Shown here piece by piece: positions 31,281 through 45,003 of a stretch of 64,000 nt of DNA. The position numbers were made by a program, and so were the translations under genes. The stretch's first letter is position 1. Each line of letters starts with the position of its first letter. The stretch comes from Silene latifolia. Its lineage: Eukaryota > Streptophyta > Magnoliopsida > Caryophyllales > Caryophyllaceae. The notes beneath the pieces were generated by a model, which saw nothing but the letters and a program-made list of their open reading frames with translations, searched no databases and was not told the origin of the DNA. The stretch spans positions 57,262,271 to 57,326,270 of the forward strand of contig NC_133529.1 in assembly GCF_048544455.1 (NCBI RefSeq), read 5' to 3'.

Positions 31281-34200
31281 TTCATTTGGCTTATATCAAA
31301 GTCTTCACTTTGATAATCCCATCACGACTAGATCGTGATTTTTTGAACTCTTTGGACTTCTTCAAAGATTTCTCTATTTACCTTATTAAGTGAACACATT
31401 AGTGTCAACATAAATCGTTGGTAAAAGAAAATGATCAACCTATTTTGGATCAATGATTTACAACCTCGATCTCCTTTTAAACCAAAAGGCACAAGACATC
31501 TTGCTTTGAATACAAGATACGCATATACCATAAGATCTAATGGTTTCAAGAGTATTCGATAACTCTTTGTGTTCATCATTCCATAATCTAAGGTTCAATC
31601 TTGGGTTACCAATTTGAGTCTTGCATCATCTACATGATATATCATTCTAGTTTGGTTTAGAATATAATCACCTTGATAATGGGCTAGCCATACATCAAAT
31701 CATGGTGTATAGGGTCACAAAAGTGAAACCTCTTATGTATCTTAACAAGTTTATATTCTTATTTAGAGTTTATGCACTTAATAGTAACAATTAAGTACAA
31801 CTCTAAACCCAAAAACTAGATTGAGTACACAATTACTCTAACTCTCAACATCATTGTTGCTAGTCGTCATATTTTAATCATTCTATGTATCAAATACAAT
31901 GATGAAAACCACCATCGGTTTCTAATATTGACGAAATGGTACTAGCAAAACTTATGTCAATCAAATAAACATTTAAAGAAGAAGGTCCCATTAGATGTCC
32001 CACAACTAACTTGTTGATTCTTCAATAATTTGGGGTAGTTTCCTTTCTAGCGTCCAACAATTAAGATAATGGAAACTTTATTGGTCGGGATTGATAAGTG
32101 TAGTATCGTTATTCTCAATAACTTTACTTTTAACATTACCTTGTATCAGTTCCATTCTAATCTTTAATTCTTGAACCTCGTCCTTTACTTAACGGTTTAA
32201 GAGAATGCTCCCACTCATTTCAAAGAATCTTTACTAAGAGAAGCAAAGTTGAATCTTATGAAGACTACTCTTCAATCGTTTGTTTAGTCTTAAAACTTTC
32301 ATTGAAGTGGTTGCGGTATTTTGGTCTATTACGATTTCCAACAAATCTAGTCACTAAAATGATTTAACGTTTCAAAGTACTTAACTCAATTAAGCATATG
32401 AGAACCAATTCATTGTAAGTAGATATGTTAGTCAAGAATCAAAAACCCTTTTGATCACGAATAACTTTTATCTATACTCTTCACAAGAGATCCTTATAAT
32501 GGATAATACGAGCTTTTTTAGAAGAAAAATTCAAATTTGTCTTTAGTTACGATGTTTTAATGGAGATTTGAATAAAAATCAAAATGATATCGTATATGAA
32601 TTGTGGTAAAGAAATAGAACAAAATGATAACGGAATAGTGGAAAACAAAAACATTTGTCGTTATAATAATACTTGTAAATAATTTCACAAGTAAGCATTT
32701 ATATAGTGACCTCTACTCAACTATTATAAATGATTCCAAGACCCAAATTCATATTAACTTAGGCATCGGTAAAGCTGAATACAACCCTTATCAATATAAC
32801 TCGGTGGATTAACGCTTTAATCGATTCTACTTTTAGAACTCTTGGTCGATAAAATTACATTAATATTTATCTTTAGCCCGAAACACATCCGGCAACCGTC
32901 GAGAATACTTTCGTTGAGTTCAACCCAAATTTCGAATAAATGTGTCCATGATCCAAATTTACATCAACTTGGGCATCGGTAAAGCCGAAAACAACCCTCA
33001 TCTTTATAAATTCGGTGGGTAGACATTTATCACCCACTTCCCCTACGTAACAAGGTTTGTACCCCGGTAAAGCCGAGTGCACTCCCTCACGAAATAGGTT
33101 TTCATGGTTTCTACTTTTTGATAAGGCTATGTCTCAATTGTTTATTTTAGCGAGAGGTCATGTCAATTTATTATCTATCACGTTTCAAGTGAACTAAAGC
33201 GGTGAATTACGATAATTATAATTGACACGGTCGATAAACTCGATTAAAATGATAATGCATGTTTTAGTTATGGCGATTTAGCGATGCATGCAATATATAA
33301 ATAAAATGCAAAGCATAAATTAAATCCTAGTATGGCCTTCCTAAAAAAAATAGTAAATCTAATAAACTATTACATATTCGGAAACCAACTCCATTGGTCC
33401 CTTGAACTTCGGTTTTGGCACGCATCTCGAGGTAACACCATCTTTAATGGATCGCCTTCTCGAGTGGCACCGTCTTCAAGGATCTCCGGAATAAATAAAT
33501 TACATAACAAATTACATAATTTCCTATTATACATTTGTAATTAAAATAAAAATAAATCTATTAAATTACAAAACGGTGATACGAGATCACAATAAATTAC
33601 AACCGAATCGATATTCCCATACATTTGGGTAATACCAATAAAAACTAAGGCCATACTAAGTAAAATTACATAATTCAAAAATTACATAAAATAAAATTAT
33701 GACAATCATAAATAAAATGCAGCATTATAATATGTATGAACATGCCCAATTTTATGCTAAATCGCCTTTAAGGAGCCAATATCGTATATTAATCGGTTTT
33801 TACGGATTTGCGTGATTCAGCCTTTTAAAATCACAATAAATTACATAAAATCATATTTATGTATTAGTTAATTATCCTAACCATCTTAGGACTCAAAAAT
33901 TAGTCTCCACTAACATATTGACAATAATTAACTTATATTTCTTAATATTGTTCATAAAGGACTTAAAATTACAAAATAATGCCATAAACTTCAAATAAAT
34001 CATAAAAATTTCAAATAAATTTGAAATTTGAAATTTTAAACTCATGAACATTCTGAAAAAAATACCATGACACTCATAATGTTCAAAAAATTAGGTTAAA
34101 AATTTCGAAATTAATCGAGAAAAACAATGTTGCGGTTTATCGGATTTATCAAATATAACCATAAAAAATATGAGAAAAATTAATTTTATCAACTTTTTAA

Positions 34201-34821
34201 TTTTAGATCTGAAATAGGTGGTAAAATGCAACATGTGATGTTTTTCTTTAGTCGTGAAGTATGTTTTAGCAATTTTACTAATTAAAGTCACTATTTATGT
34301 GATTTTTTCATCAAAAATTCATAAATCATGCATAAAGACTTCATTATAGCCAATTATTTTACACACATCTTGTAAAATTTCATGTGACAACATACCAAAT
34401 TTCTATGACCAGATTCGAAATATAACTCATATTAACCTATTTTTCATTTAAACTCGAATTTAACATGAAAAATCCATATTTCGAGCATAACAACTCATAA
34501 AATTATGAAAATTTACAGGCCATCAGTATATAATATATGTGAAAACATATCCAAAAACCACTGGAAAAGAATAAGTTTAGCTATTTTTCGTCCAAAAATG
34601 ACATTTTTATCATAAAAATCACATTTTAATGCCATTATTATATAAAATGAACAATAAAATCCATATATTAAACCAAAATATCCTAAAACATTTTAGGACC
34701 AGAAACTTTAACATGCATAATAAATTTCGTGATATATCATAATAAACACAAATTTATAAGTTTTATTTGTTAATCGTATAACTCGGAAAAACTATAACCG
34801 ATTTACATGCAGACAACCTAA
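31281..34821 (-). pseudogene. Copia gag/leader side, decayed
   Basis: No intact ORF is seen. Two similar segments (GGCATCGGTAAAGC ... ACAACCCT at about 32761 and 32971) suggest an internal duplication. From 33100 to 34820 the DNA is very AT-rich and looks like a long 5' leader. Confidence 0.4.
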
Positions 34822-34834
34822 GGCTCATGATACC
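34822..34834 (-). other. Copia primer binding site (degenerate)
   Basis: On the minus strand GGTATCATGAGCC lies just inside the 5' LTR, close to the TGGTATCAGAGC complement of initiator tRNA-Met used by Copia elements. It differs by an inserted base, consistent with decay. Confidence 0.6.
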
Positions 34835-34837
34835 GCT

Positions 34838-35700
34838 TGTTGGAAATCTTATGCATGCAAACTTAAATTAAAAGAGAAGAAATCATCAACCCTTACTATG
34901 ATAATTTCGGATTTATGGGCACCAACAAGATCTCCTTCTTGTTAGTTCTTCAGCTTTCCAATAATGGATGAACAAGATTCAAGTTTAGAATCTCTCCCAA
35001 AAGCATATACCCAAGGTAACCCCTTAAAAGATAAATATTATTTAACTAGAACAATATATATCTTACTAAAAATTGACCCAAAATATTTATATTGGTCTCT
35101 ATTATTTCGGTATAGAGAAGGAATTTTTGGAAGTTATTATCTCTCTAATTTCTCATAAGATGTTAAGAGGAAATTATATTTCTTACTCTAGAAATATTGT
35201 GTGAAGTTGTGAATGAATAAATTAGAAAGAAAAACTCTCTAATATGGCCTTAGAAAACCGGTTATGGGGAAGTCGCTAGGGCCAATGCATGACCAAGATG
35301 CTCTTCACAAAAGCAACTAGGTGTGCATGGCTATGTATTAGGTCTTATGATTATGCTTTCCACTAAACATAATTAACATAATTTAAACCTAATATTCCCT
35401 CCTTATTTTCGGCACTTTTATAAAATGGGTGGTCCATTTTATATTTAGTCAATTTGTCATATGTTACATGTTACATGACATGTCACAATGTAATGTATTT
35501 TTAACATATTAAAAATCAACGTATTAATAAAAATACGTCATGTACAAAATCGACATAGTAATTCATAATTACTTGCACCAAAAACGATTTACCAATTATA
35601 AATCACAACGTCTTGTATTCATAATAAATTATTCATTCAGTTTCAATTGTTTCCGTAAACAATAATTTCATCTAAGCAATAAAACAATTCGATCACTTAG
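34838..35700 (-). repeat. Copia 5' LTR, inner part
   Basis: It matches the left LTR from TGTTGGAAATC up to ATCACTTAG, where the LARD-like element is inserted. The remainder of this LTR is 42929-43275. Confidence 0.85.
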
Positions 35701-37086
35701 TGTAACACCCCCATACTCCAAGTGCCTTACCAGGACCACTTAAGGCATGAAAGTACTACCATCTCGGTTTCCCGAGGCAATGATAATCATAAGACAATAA
35801 CGAAACATACTTAAAAGTAAATAATGTTTAAAGTGATTACATGACAACACCAAAACTGATAAAAGAAATACAAGATTTCCAGACGGTCTACTGCTAAAAC
35901 TATCAAAGCCATAAAACATCGTCTGACACAGCGGAAGACTTCTAACTGCCACGTGATGACTCATCCCAGCTATCCCATACGCGTCATATCATACCTGCTC
36001 AATAATCGCTCACCACCCCGAATGGATCACCACAGTTTTTAAAACATTTAAACGGGGTCAGTACTAATCACACAATTTATATAAACCAACGGAACAGAAA
36101 ACAATACAGCTCATACAATCATACACAATCATCCACTCCACTCCATCTCCGTCACCGACATCCCTTTGGACAGACCGCGCGATGGGGGACCGCAACCGTT
36201 CCCACCTAAGCCCCGCTCATCATACCGAGCGATAACCCTGTCCCATTAATGTGCACATCCCCTCCCGTGGCGGGTTCCACGGAGGGCGAAACTAGAGCGT
36301 GAAGCCACTCCCGCAAGTGACTCCACTCAGCCGAGAACGCATCTCGAGAACCAGAGACAAACAATCACAATCACAATACAACATCAACAACCATCTGAAT
36401 CAATCAACAATATATTATCACAACCGTCTGAATCAATCAAAAATCACTAACTACAGCACAATCACCACACATTATGTAATTAATACTGAGTAGGGAAACT
36501 CTACCTGGAACAACAAGACTATCAGACGGTCTCAACAGCTGTATCAAAAATTCCTCTTCTACGAATCCTCCTCCTAACATATAATCATATAATTATAAAC
36601 AATCACAAAACTAACACAAATCCCCAATTCCCAAAATTAGGGTTTAACCAACTTTAAGGAAATACTATAAAAATGGTATAAAGGTCTTACCCTCGACGCA
36701 AGGATCACAACGGTATAAAGAAAGGTGAAATCCGACTTTCCAAGCTCCGGGATTTGCCAACAATGCGATTAAAGCGAATGACGTAGTTTGATTTATCTTT
36801 TCACAGTGATTAGGTTTTAAAAAGTGTTGAAGAACAATGACGGAAGTTATTATATACTTAATCGCATTATTAACAAAACCCGAGAAATCATCCCCCCGTA
36901 AACAAGCTACTCGATCGAGTAGCTAAGGTACTCGATCGAGTGCCCCCTTACTCGATCGAGTATCCACGTTACTCGATCGAGTACCGAACAGGTCAGAAAC
37001 TATTTTAATCTGCAACTCACCCTTACTCGACAGAGTAAGGCCTACTCAATAGAGTACCCAGAGACTCATAAATACGTAGTATTACA
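35701..37086 (-). repeat. LARD-like element LTR, left (3') copy
   Basis: TGTAACACCC ... GTATTACA. The palindrome ACTCGATCGAGT occurs four times, plus two decayed copies, at 36908-37058. A bulged hairpin (CCTCCCGTGG ... CCACGGAGG) lies at 36261-36285. The copy at 41542-42928 is very similar. Confidence 0.9.
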
Positions 37087-40000
37087 GTCTTCCCTCCTTA
37101 AAAAGAACTTCGTCCCCGAAGTTCAACCCATACATAAAAACAAACATACTTACTCGGTCAAGACGCAACAAAGCTACTAAGAACTCAAAACCAAAATCCC
37201 AACTTATAAAACATGAAACCATGAACCCTTAACACCAACTCCACCAACTATTCCTACCTCCCCACATCGCTCACGATGTCGTATCAACTATATCATAAAC
37301 TCTCCCGACACTAACTCCATACACTACCAACTACCATCCTCTAACGCTGCTAGCTCCATAATATATCATCCACTATCAAATCCAATATCAAGACACTCAT
37401 AGACATCAAACGGAATGTTACATTCTACCACCCTTAAAAGGAACTTTGTCCTCGAAGTTTACTCACACTCATAACCTCATCATCCAACTGTCAACACTAG
37501 TGAAATATTCTCACACTCCTAAACATCACACTACTACAAGCACGGCCATGGCCTTTTAACAACATCAACCACAAAATATAAAACTTCATTCTTTATGCTA
37601 CACCAACACTCTACTGCGAATATACTACCATATGCACAACCATCAAAATCTCTTTTATCGCATCCTACTCCTCTTACGATAAATGTTACGTCCTCGTAAC
37701 TCACTAATACTATATCGTTAGTTATATCTTCTCATTAATCCCATCACCATCATATGTCATAGATGACCACCAATACTCTAAACACTCGCCATGCATATAT
37801 CCAAGGCTCTCTTACTTAAACAATTCTCATACTTCAATTCACTCGTCACACCACCTAACCTATACCTCAAAATCTTTAGCTTAACCCAAAACTTCAACTT
37901 TTCCACATTACCGCAACATGACATACCTCTCTATATAAACTATATAAAACTCCCTTCGTCAAAAGTATAACTCACGATCCACACTTGTTACGTACAGTCA
38001 CACTAGCTTCTCAAGCTCTTTTCTTTCATTACCACAAAACTCATACATAACTTAACATGACACCAAATCCCAATACCCTGCACTCACTATCTCAACAAAA
38101 GATTATGAACCACCGGCCGCTTTCAGATCATTACAACACATGTTCCATGAATCACTTGCCATGACTATGACTACCGATGCCTCATCTTAAAACAAGATCA
38201 AAATTACTGTAACAACTTTTCACAACTATGTCCCATATACAGAATGTCACTATACCATGACAACAACGAAAACATATACAACTCTCTTTTATATCATACT
38301 CTACCCTCATTCCAAAACTTAACTGGTAAGAAACATCAATAAACGAAACAACTGTCTATCTGTACAAACTGAAACTCACAGGAAGCAACATCAAACAAAA
38401 CAACAATTTATGTGTAACTGGTATGTACTTTCGAAACTCGAATCATAATCATCCCGCCTACTCTACCACAACCGGTGACGGCATCGCAACACCGCCACCA
38501 ACAGCCACACCGCAGTGCGAAAATACCCGCATGACAACACTAAATACCGTGCCCGGATCACCACCCGAGGCACCACCACCACATCGATAGTCATCACAAC
38601 TTACACAATCCAATAAACACTGACTCAACATAACTTCTCGGACAAGAAAAACTTACTCAAATCCAGTTTACTAAATCACAAAGCAACATATTATATGAAT
38701 TAAACAGATAATAACCTCATGAACATCATCCCCTTACCACATCACGGAATAACATATATCATGAATACATACAAGTATAACCAATCATGCCAAATCAATC
38801 AAATTATTACTTTTTGAATATCATTCAATTAAATTAGCGTACCCAACATGCATTACAGAACATTTAAATAACAACTTTATGATAATCACACCATACCACT
38901 TCTTGTGAGGTCAAAACCTCACACAAACATTTATATATATATATATCACAGACCCGTAATCACATCCAACCAGTCAATCCTGATCATGTAAGTTACCACC
39001 TGATAAAAGTTACCTCTCACCCGAGCTTAACTCGTATACATCTCATAACATATTCTCCCATTCGCATATCCATCACCCTATGCCAAATGTAGCCACACCA
39101 TTAATACTCAACTACTAACAACCGCCTCATATAACCACATCTTATACTCTTTCATAACCATACTTATCAATCTGGTCCCTACAAAATCAACCTCTTTAGA
39201 ATTGCTACCTTTCTAATATGCCATCACCCTTAACCACTAGTCAGAAGCCATAACACTACCACTATCCGGACATCAAACCTCTTACACTCATCTCTAACAT
39301 CACGTTTTCTTTCCTATCTTTGGTTAACATCCCAAATAACGAACATCAAATCCATCAACAAACTTACCTCAACATTCTTCCCAATATTATCCCGAACTGT
39401 ATCGTCATCTAACTCTCCACCAAAATCTCATAGAGTGCAGATACTAAATAAACTTCTTACTCCCTTAATTCCTCGAAACTCATGATTAATCATGTTGTCC
39501 TGAAACTCTTGTATGACCATTAACTCACTTACTCTTTGTAGTATCATACATCCCGATGATTCCTTACTTTTATATCACATAACTCCGGTGAACATTTTTC
39601 TCAGCTTACTTTTATCCTTCTTTTCTATTTATACTCAACAATTCCATTTAATATCTCAACTCCTTATTACTTCTACCTAACCCTTTAGTGCTCCAATTAC
39701 CTTCTCATCGCTCCAAAACTCAAATCTCATTATTTTATATCGATATCACCTCACTCTTTCTTACCATAGGTCTTCTCTTATTATGCTATTACTCACACTT
39801 GCCACTAATCTATCCATAAAATCAACGTTCACTGTATACCACTATTCTCAACGCCTTTTAAACGAACTTTCACTACATATATCCTTAACCCACACGACTC
39901 CTAACCATCTCCCTCCATAATTATTTACACATCTCAAGCTGCCACTATCCACATCCTTACTTTGAATCTTTTTATTCTCACGTTCCTTAGACTCACATCA

Positions 40001-41541
40001 TCCCTTGCCCATATTCACTTGCTTTTACGTTACTCAACGCACAATCATGTCACTCATCTCATCTCAGAAAACATGTTCTACGTCTCAATTAAGCCATAAC
40101 GATCTTCCTTTTCTTTTTCCACTATCTATCACAACCACATATAACTCATGTCCCCCCACCGAACTCATACTCACCTCAGGTGCCACTCCTTACATCATAA
40201 TATTGGGTAACTTACGCATCAGGATAAACATACATATAAATCAATGCATAAAGAAGCAAGATAACACCTTTGAATTACACATGATATGCAACGAAGTCAA
40301 AAGATAAGCATATGACCCAAAACAGGGGTCACTAGATCGAGTACAGGCCACTCGATCGAGTAAGGGACTTACTCGATCGAGTAGGTGAAGGTCAGAAGCA
40401 CGTAAAACAAATCACCAGGGCTACTCGATCGAGTAACTCACGTACTCGATCGAGTGCCCCCCTACTCGATCGAGTACCTACGCATTTCTCAGCACTGTCC
40501 AGTTTTCGTAAAACAGTCATAACTCACTCATATCTTAGTCGTTTTGGGCGTGTGACCTATCGTTAGAATCGTAAAAGAACAAGCTATCACCTCCAATTGG
40601 GATCACATTAAAATCATTTATACATCTCAAGTTATAACAGTTTAAAGACAACCTCTTTATAATCGAAAAACACAACTACTTGATTTTACTTCTAAACAAC
40701 TTAAACGACAACAAGGTAAACAAAAACAACCCAATACTCATAAAATCAGCAGTCCCAATCACATGTTACTATTTTCGAAAGCAAAGCAACAACATTCATC
40801 ATGCACATAATTCATTTAACTTGCCAATCATGACTTACCCACATGCTTTTATTCTATCACTTTTCGTAAACAAAACATACTCATACATTACAAATCCTAT
40901 TTCCAGGTTACTAATACAACAATATTACAAATGCACTTCGTCACCTAAACATGTTCATAATCATAAAATTCATATTCTCATGCAACTGCCACTCCATCTT
41001 TTCCAATCAATTCATCCATTTCCACCACATTCTTCATACAACATATACATAGGAACAATAGTAGACATGTATAAGAAATCATTATATAAAATTACACAAA
41101 CAAAATTATGTATAATCATATCACATATGAACTACTTCCTTTTTCCACCACATTACTCATCATTCTCATACACTTTTCCAACGATTCCAACCAACATGTA
41201 AACCAACTATCATGCAACATGCTTTCAACCAACAACATAACAAAAATCACATCATCACCATCTTTTCTACACATTCCCCATTATCCAAATACGTACATCC
41301 ACTGATTCATGTCACCCCTCACTATATAGATACACAATTCACAAGATAAACACATAGTGATCCCGACTCCTATCCCATGGTGACCGGTTCAAAATTGTAG
41401 GGCGAGTTCGCGACTTTAGGACGTCTCCCAAGTCTTTGCATTAGCTCCTACAACTTCTACCCCGGGTTCATTTTAATTGACTCCCTATGTTCATTAGGTT
41501 CATTGGTTACAGGTTTCAGGATCGTCGCTCTGATACCATTT
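37087..41541 (-). other. Interior of the LARD-like element
   Basis: No gene is called. Two pol-end/PPT-like blocks lie at 37087-37130 and about 37426-37461 (both read on the minus strand as a CTTCGNGGACNAAGTTC palindrome followed by a purine tract). A cluster of six ACTCGATCGAGT-type palindromes lies at 40328-40483, resembling the LTR cluster. Plus-strand ORFs at 40005-41300 are Thr/His/Ile-rich and look like chance. Confidence 0.6.
41527..41538 (-). other. LARD-like element primer binding site
   Basis: On the minus strand TGGTATCAGAGC starts three bases after the 5' LTR. It is a perfect complement of the initiator tRNA-Met 3' end. Confidence 0.9.
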
Positions 41542-42928
41542 TGTAACACCCCCATACTCCAAATGCCTTACCAGGACCACTTAAGGCATGGAAGTACTAC
41601 CATCTCGGTTTCCCGAGGCAATGATAATCATATGACAATAACGAAACATACTTAAAAGTAAATAATGTTTAAAGTGATTACATGACAACACCAAAACTGA
41701 TAAAAGAAATACAAGATTCCCAGACGGTCTACTGCTAAAACTATCAAAGCCATAAAACATCATCTAACACAGCGGAAGACTTCTAACTGCCACGTGATAA
41801 CTCATCCCAGCTATCCCATACGCGTCATATCATACCTGCTCAATAACTGCTCACCACCCCCGAATGGATCACCACAGTTTTTAAAACATTTAAACGGGGT
41901 CAGTACTAATCACACAATTTATATAAACCAACGGAATAGAAAACAATACAGCTCATACAATCATACACAATCATCCACTCCACTCCATCTCCGTCACCGA
42001 CTGTCCACTGGACCAGCCCTACCAGTGGGGGACCGCAGCCGTTCCCATCTAAGCCCCGCTCATCATACCGAGCGATAACCCTGTCCCATTAATGTGCACA
42101 TCCCCTCCCGTGGCGGGTTCCACGGAGGGCGAAACTAGGGCGTGAAGCCACTCCCGCAAGTGACTCCACTCAGCCGAGAACGCATCTCGAGAACCAGAGA
42201 CAAACAATCACAATCACAATACAACATCAACAACCGTCTGAATCAATCAACAATATATAATCACAACCGTCTGAATCAATCAACAATCACTAACTACAGC
42301 ACAATCACCACACATTATGTAATTAATACTGAGTAGGGAAACCCTACCTGGAACAGCAACACTATCAGACGGTCTCAACAGCTGTATCAAAATTTCCTCT
42401 TCTACGAATCCTCCTCCTAACATATAATCACATAATTACTAACAATCACAAAATTAACACAAATCCCCAATTCCCAAAATTAGGTTTAACCAACTTTAAG
42501 GAAATACTATAAAAACGGTATATAGGTCTTACCCTCGACGCAAGGATCACAACGGTATAAAGAAAGGTGAAATCCGACCTTCCAAGCTCCGGGATTTGCC
42601 AACAATGCGATTAAAGCGAATGACGTAGTTTGATTTCTCTTTTCACAGTGATTAGGTTTTAAAAAGTGTTGAAGAACAATGACGGAAGTTATTATATACT
42701 TAATCGCATTATTAAAAAAACCCGAGAAATCATCCCCCCGTAAACCGGCTACTCGATCGAGTAGCTAAGGTACTCGATCGAGTGCCCCCTTACTCGATCG
42801 AGTATCCACGTTACTCGATCGAGTACCCAACAAGTCAGAAACTATTTTAATCTGCAACTCACCCTTACTCGACAGAGTAAGGCCTACTCGATAGAGTACC
42901 CAGAGACTCATAAATACGTAGTATTACA
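41542..42928 (-). repeat. LARD-like element LTR, right (5') copy
   Basis: The partner of 35701-37086. On the minus strand the palindrome cluster (42749-42899) lies in U3 just upstream of a TATA-like run near 42690-42702. TSD CTTAG follows at 42929-42933. Confidence 0.9.
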
Positions 42929-43275
42929 CTTAGACCGTATCTTATCTAATCAAATTTCAATGAGATACGTAAATATTACTTCCAAAATCGTCCGTCAATT
43001 TTATGTAATTTAATTAACCCGTATCGACATACGATCAATTAAATAATCAATTAAGAGTATTACCCTTTAGGTATGACCTAAGGGGATCAACTGATCACCA
43101 CCGTCGCACGACAGTAATGTCAAACTCTAGTCAGCCAATCATTACCGATATGTGTGGACCAGTTGACTGTAAAAAGATTACTTACCACATGTATTCTTAA
43201 AATGAGATTTAAACATGTGATCATCATGATCGACAGTTGTGATCGCATTATTGTCGGAGGACACATATTCCAACA
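42929..43275 (-). repeat. Copia 5' LTR, outer part
   Basis: It matches the left LTR from the CTTAG site to the end (28315-28657), closing the Copia element at ATTCCAACA. LINE sequence begins directly after. Confidence 0.85.
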
Positions 43276-44176
43276 AAATCTTCTTTAAAGGAGGAGGAAG
43301 AAGGAAGCTTAGATAATCTAATACAATTCTCATCTGATGATACTAAGGATGAAGTAGCATATTGGAGTCAGGCTATGTATTGCTTCGTTCTTGGGGAAAA
43401 TCCACCATGGGATGTTCTTCATGGCTACATTCATCGAATATGGGGAAAATATGGCATTGAAAAGTTATCATTTCTTCCCAATGGAGTTTTTTTTGGTAAG
43501 GTTTAAGGAAAATAAGGATAAAGAGGCTATATTGAAAGCTGGCTACCATATGTTTGATAATAAGCCGCTTACTATAAGACCTTGGATGGAGGACATTGAA
43601 CTTACAAAGGAGGAGGTCAAAGTTGTCTCAGCATGGATTAGGTTACTTGAGCTCCCATTGAGATTCTAGGGTAAATGCATGCCTACCATAGCTGGATTGG
43701 TTGGTAAATTTGTTAAATCTGATCAAGCAACCAGTGAGAAGACAAGACTTGGGTTTGCCAGAGTAATGATTGAACTGAATGTTGGTCAGAAATGCCCTAA
43801 GCAAGTGAAATTCCTTGATGAATCAGGTAAGATTGTTTCAATTAAAATTGAATATAAATGGAGGCCAGATGTATGCCTGAAATGCAAGGGTATTGGTCTT
43901 GTTAGTGATCAATGTAGGAAAACTGATATGGCAGCCAAGAAGAAACCTGTAACTAAGAAAGTGTGGAAAACTGTTGAGCCAACTGCTACTAAACCTGTGA
44001 CTGTACCTGTAACAGAACAATTTGTTGAGACAATTGTTGATATCCCTGTGCAGGATACAAGTAGTGTTGCAGTAGTTGTGATACTAGAGTCTACTCCTAT
44101 AAAGCAAGCCACTAAGAGGAACCTAGCAGTGGTGGTTTGCAGAGTACAGCAGGCAAGACATATTTGCAGGCTCTAG
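43276..44176 (+). pseudogene. LINE ORF1 (DUF4283 and zinc knuckle)
   Basis: RNA-binding ORF1 of a plant L1 element. The DUF4283-like part has MYCFVLGENPPW, NGVFLVRF and TIRPWMEDIEL. A stop at 43667-43669 interrupts it, then the same frame resumes. The zinc knuckle reads CLKCKGIGLVSDQCRK; its His position is Leu, so it is probably dead. The C-terminus is Thr/Val/Pro-rich. Its start lies at 27298-27377 on the other side of the Copia insertion. Confidence 0.7.
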
Positions 44177-44239
44177 ATGGATCAGTAACCCCAAAATGTG
44201 GGATTGGTATAGGCACCCTCTCTCCAAAATCCTCCAATG

Positions 44240-45003
44240 AATAATTTAGGTTTTTGGAATGTTAGGGGCCTCAATAGTGTACATAAACAAAAAGAAGAAA
44301 AATGGTTTATTCACAATAAAAGAGCTGGCTTGTTTGGCTTGCTAAAACTAAAATAAATAATAATAATGTCTTTAATATAGCTAATATTATGCTGGATGGT
44401 TGGAGTATTACTACGAATTGTAGGTATCACAAAGGAGGTAGAGTGTGGATTTTATGGCAGCCAAATTTATTTGATATGCAAATTCTGAAGTATGATGCAC
44501 AATTTATCTACACCAAGGTCTATTCCAGAGTTAACCAGCAAGCTTTCCACTTGACTATGATATATGCCTTCAATGAGGGTAGTGACAGAGTAGATCTTTG
44601 GCGTAAGTTGGAACTTATCAATCTCCACTGTCCTGGACCATGGGCTCTTGCTGGGGACTTCAATACTGTTCTGTGTCCTGATGAGAGGGTGGGAGGTAAT
44701 ACCAAACAGGCTGATATGGATGACTTTATAAGATGTATGGGGATCTGTGGCATAACTGATATTCCTTCCACTGGTGCTTTGTATACCTGGAATAAAAAAA
44801 CAAGACCCTAACTCCAGGATTTACAGTAGATTGGATCGGTTTCTGGTTAATCAAGCTTGGCTAGATATATTTCCTGATATGGTGGCTCGCTTCTATCCTG
44901 AATGTCTTTTTGATCATTGCCCTTGCATTATTAGTAATGTTATCTTGGTACTTTCAAAAATGCCAGTTTTAAGTATTTCAATATGTGGGGGCAGGCACCT
45001 GGA
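44240..45003 (+). pseudogene. LINE endonuclease domain
   Basis: An apurinic-type endonuclease of an L1 element, which nicks target DNA. Visible motifs are NNLGFWNVRGLN (about 44240), ALAGDFNTVLCPDERVGG (about 44646), YTWNKK, SRLDRFLVNQAW, then FDHCP in place of the usual SDHCP. A frameshift lies near 44805 and stops break the first part. Confidence 0.7.

Larger units (their letters stand above)
35701..42928 (-). mobile_element. Coding-poor LTR element (LARD-like) inside the Copia LTR
   Basis: A 7228-bp element with 1386/1387-bp LTRs (TGTAACACCC ... GTATTACA), TSD CTTAG, an initiator-Met PBS on the minus strand (41527-41538) and a PPT at 37087-37100. The 4455-bp interior has no protein I can recognise on either strand. 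The sequence next to the PPT (minus strand: GAACTTCGGGGACGAAGTTC, then TTTTTAAGGAGGG) resembles the pol end and PPT of Tekay-type chromoviruses, so it is probably a non-autonomous relative of those. The Copia LTR at 28300-28330 shows the undisturbed target. Confidence 0.85.
27378..43275 (-). mobile_element. Decayed Ty1/Copia element, minus strand
   Basis: The LTRs are 27378-28657 (3' LTR) and 34838-35700 plus 42929-43275 (5' LTR, split by a nested element). The ends are TGTTGGAAATC ... ATTCCAACA. The TSD is AAATT on the left and AAATC on the right, one transition apart. A PPT (ACAAGTGGGAGAT on the minus strand) lies next to the 3' LTR, and a degenerate initiator-Met PBS next to the 5' LTR. 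RT and integrase traces survive in the 6.2-kb interior but no ORF is intact. The left LTR has about 75 bp near 27395-27470 that the right one lacks. Confidence 0.85.

Noticed and set aside
36908..37058. Regularly repeated palindromes resembling a CRISPR array
   Set aside because: Spacers differ in length, the repeat is only 12 bp, it lies in LTRs, and the DNA is plant nuclear.
40005..41305. Plus-strand ORFs of 65-173 codons in the LARD-like element
   Set aside because: Low-complexity Thr/His/Ile/Ser composition, no motif, and opposite to the element's strand.
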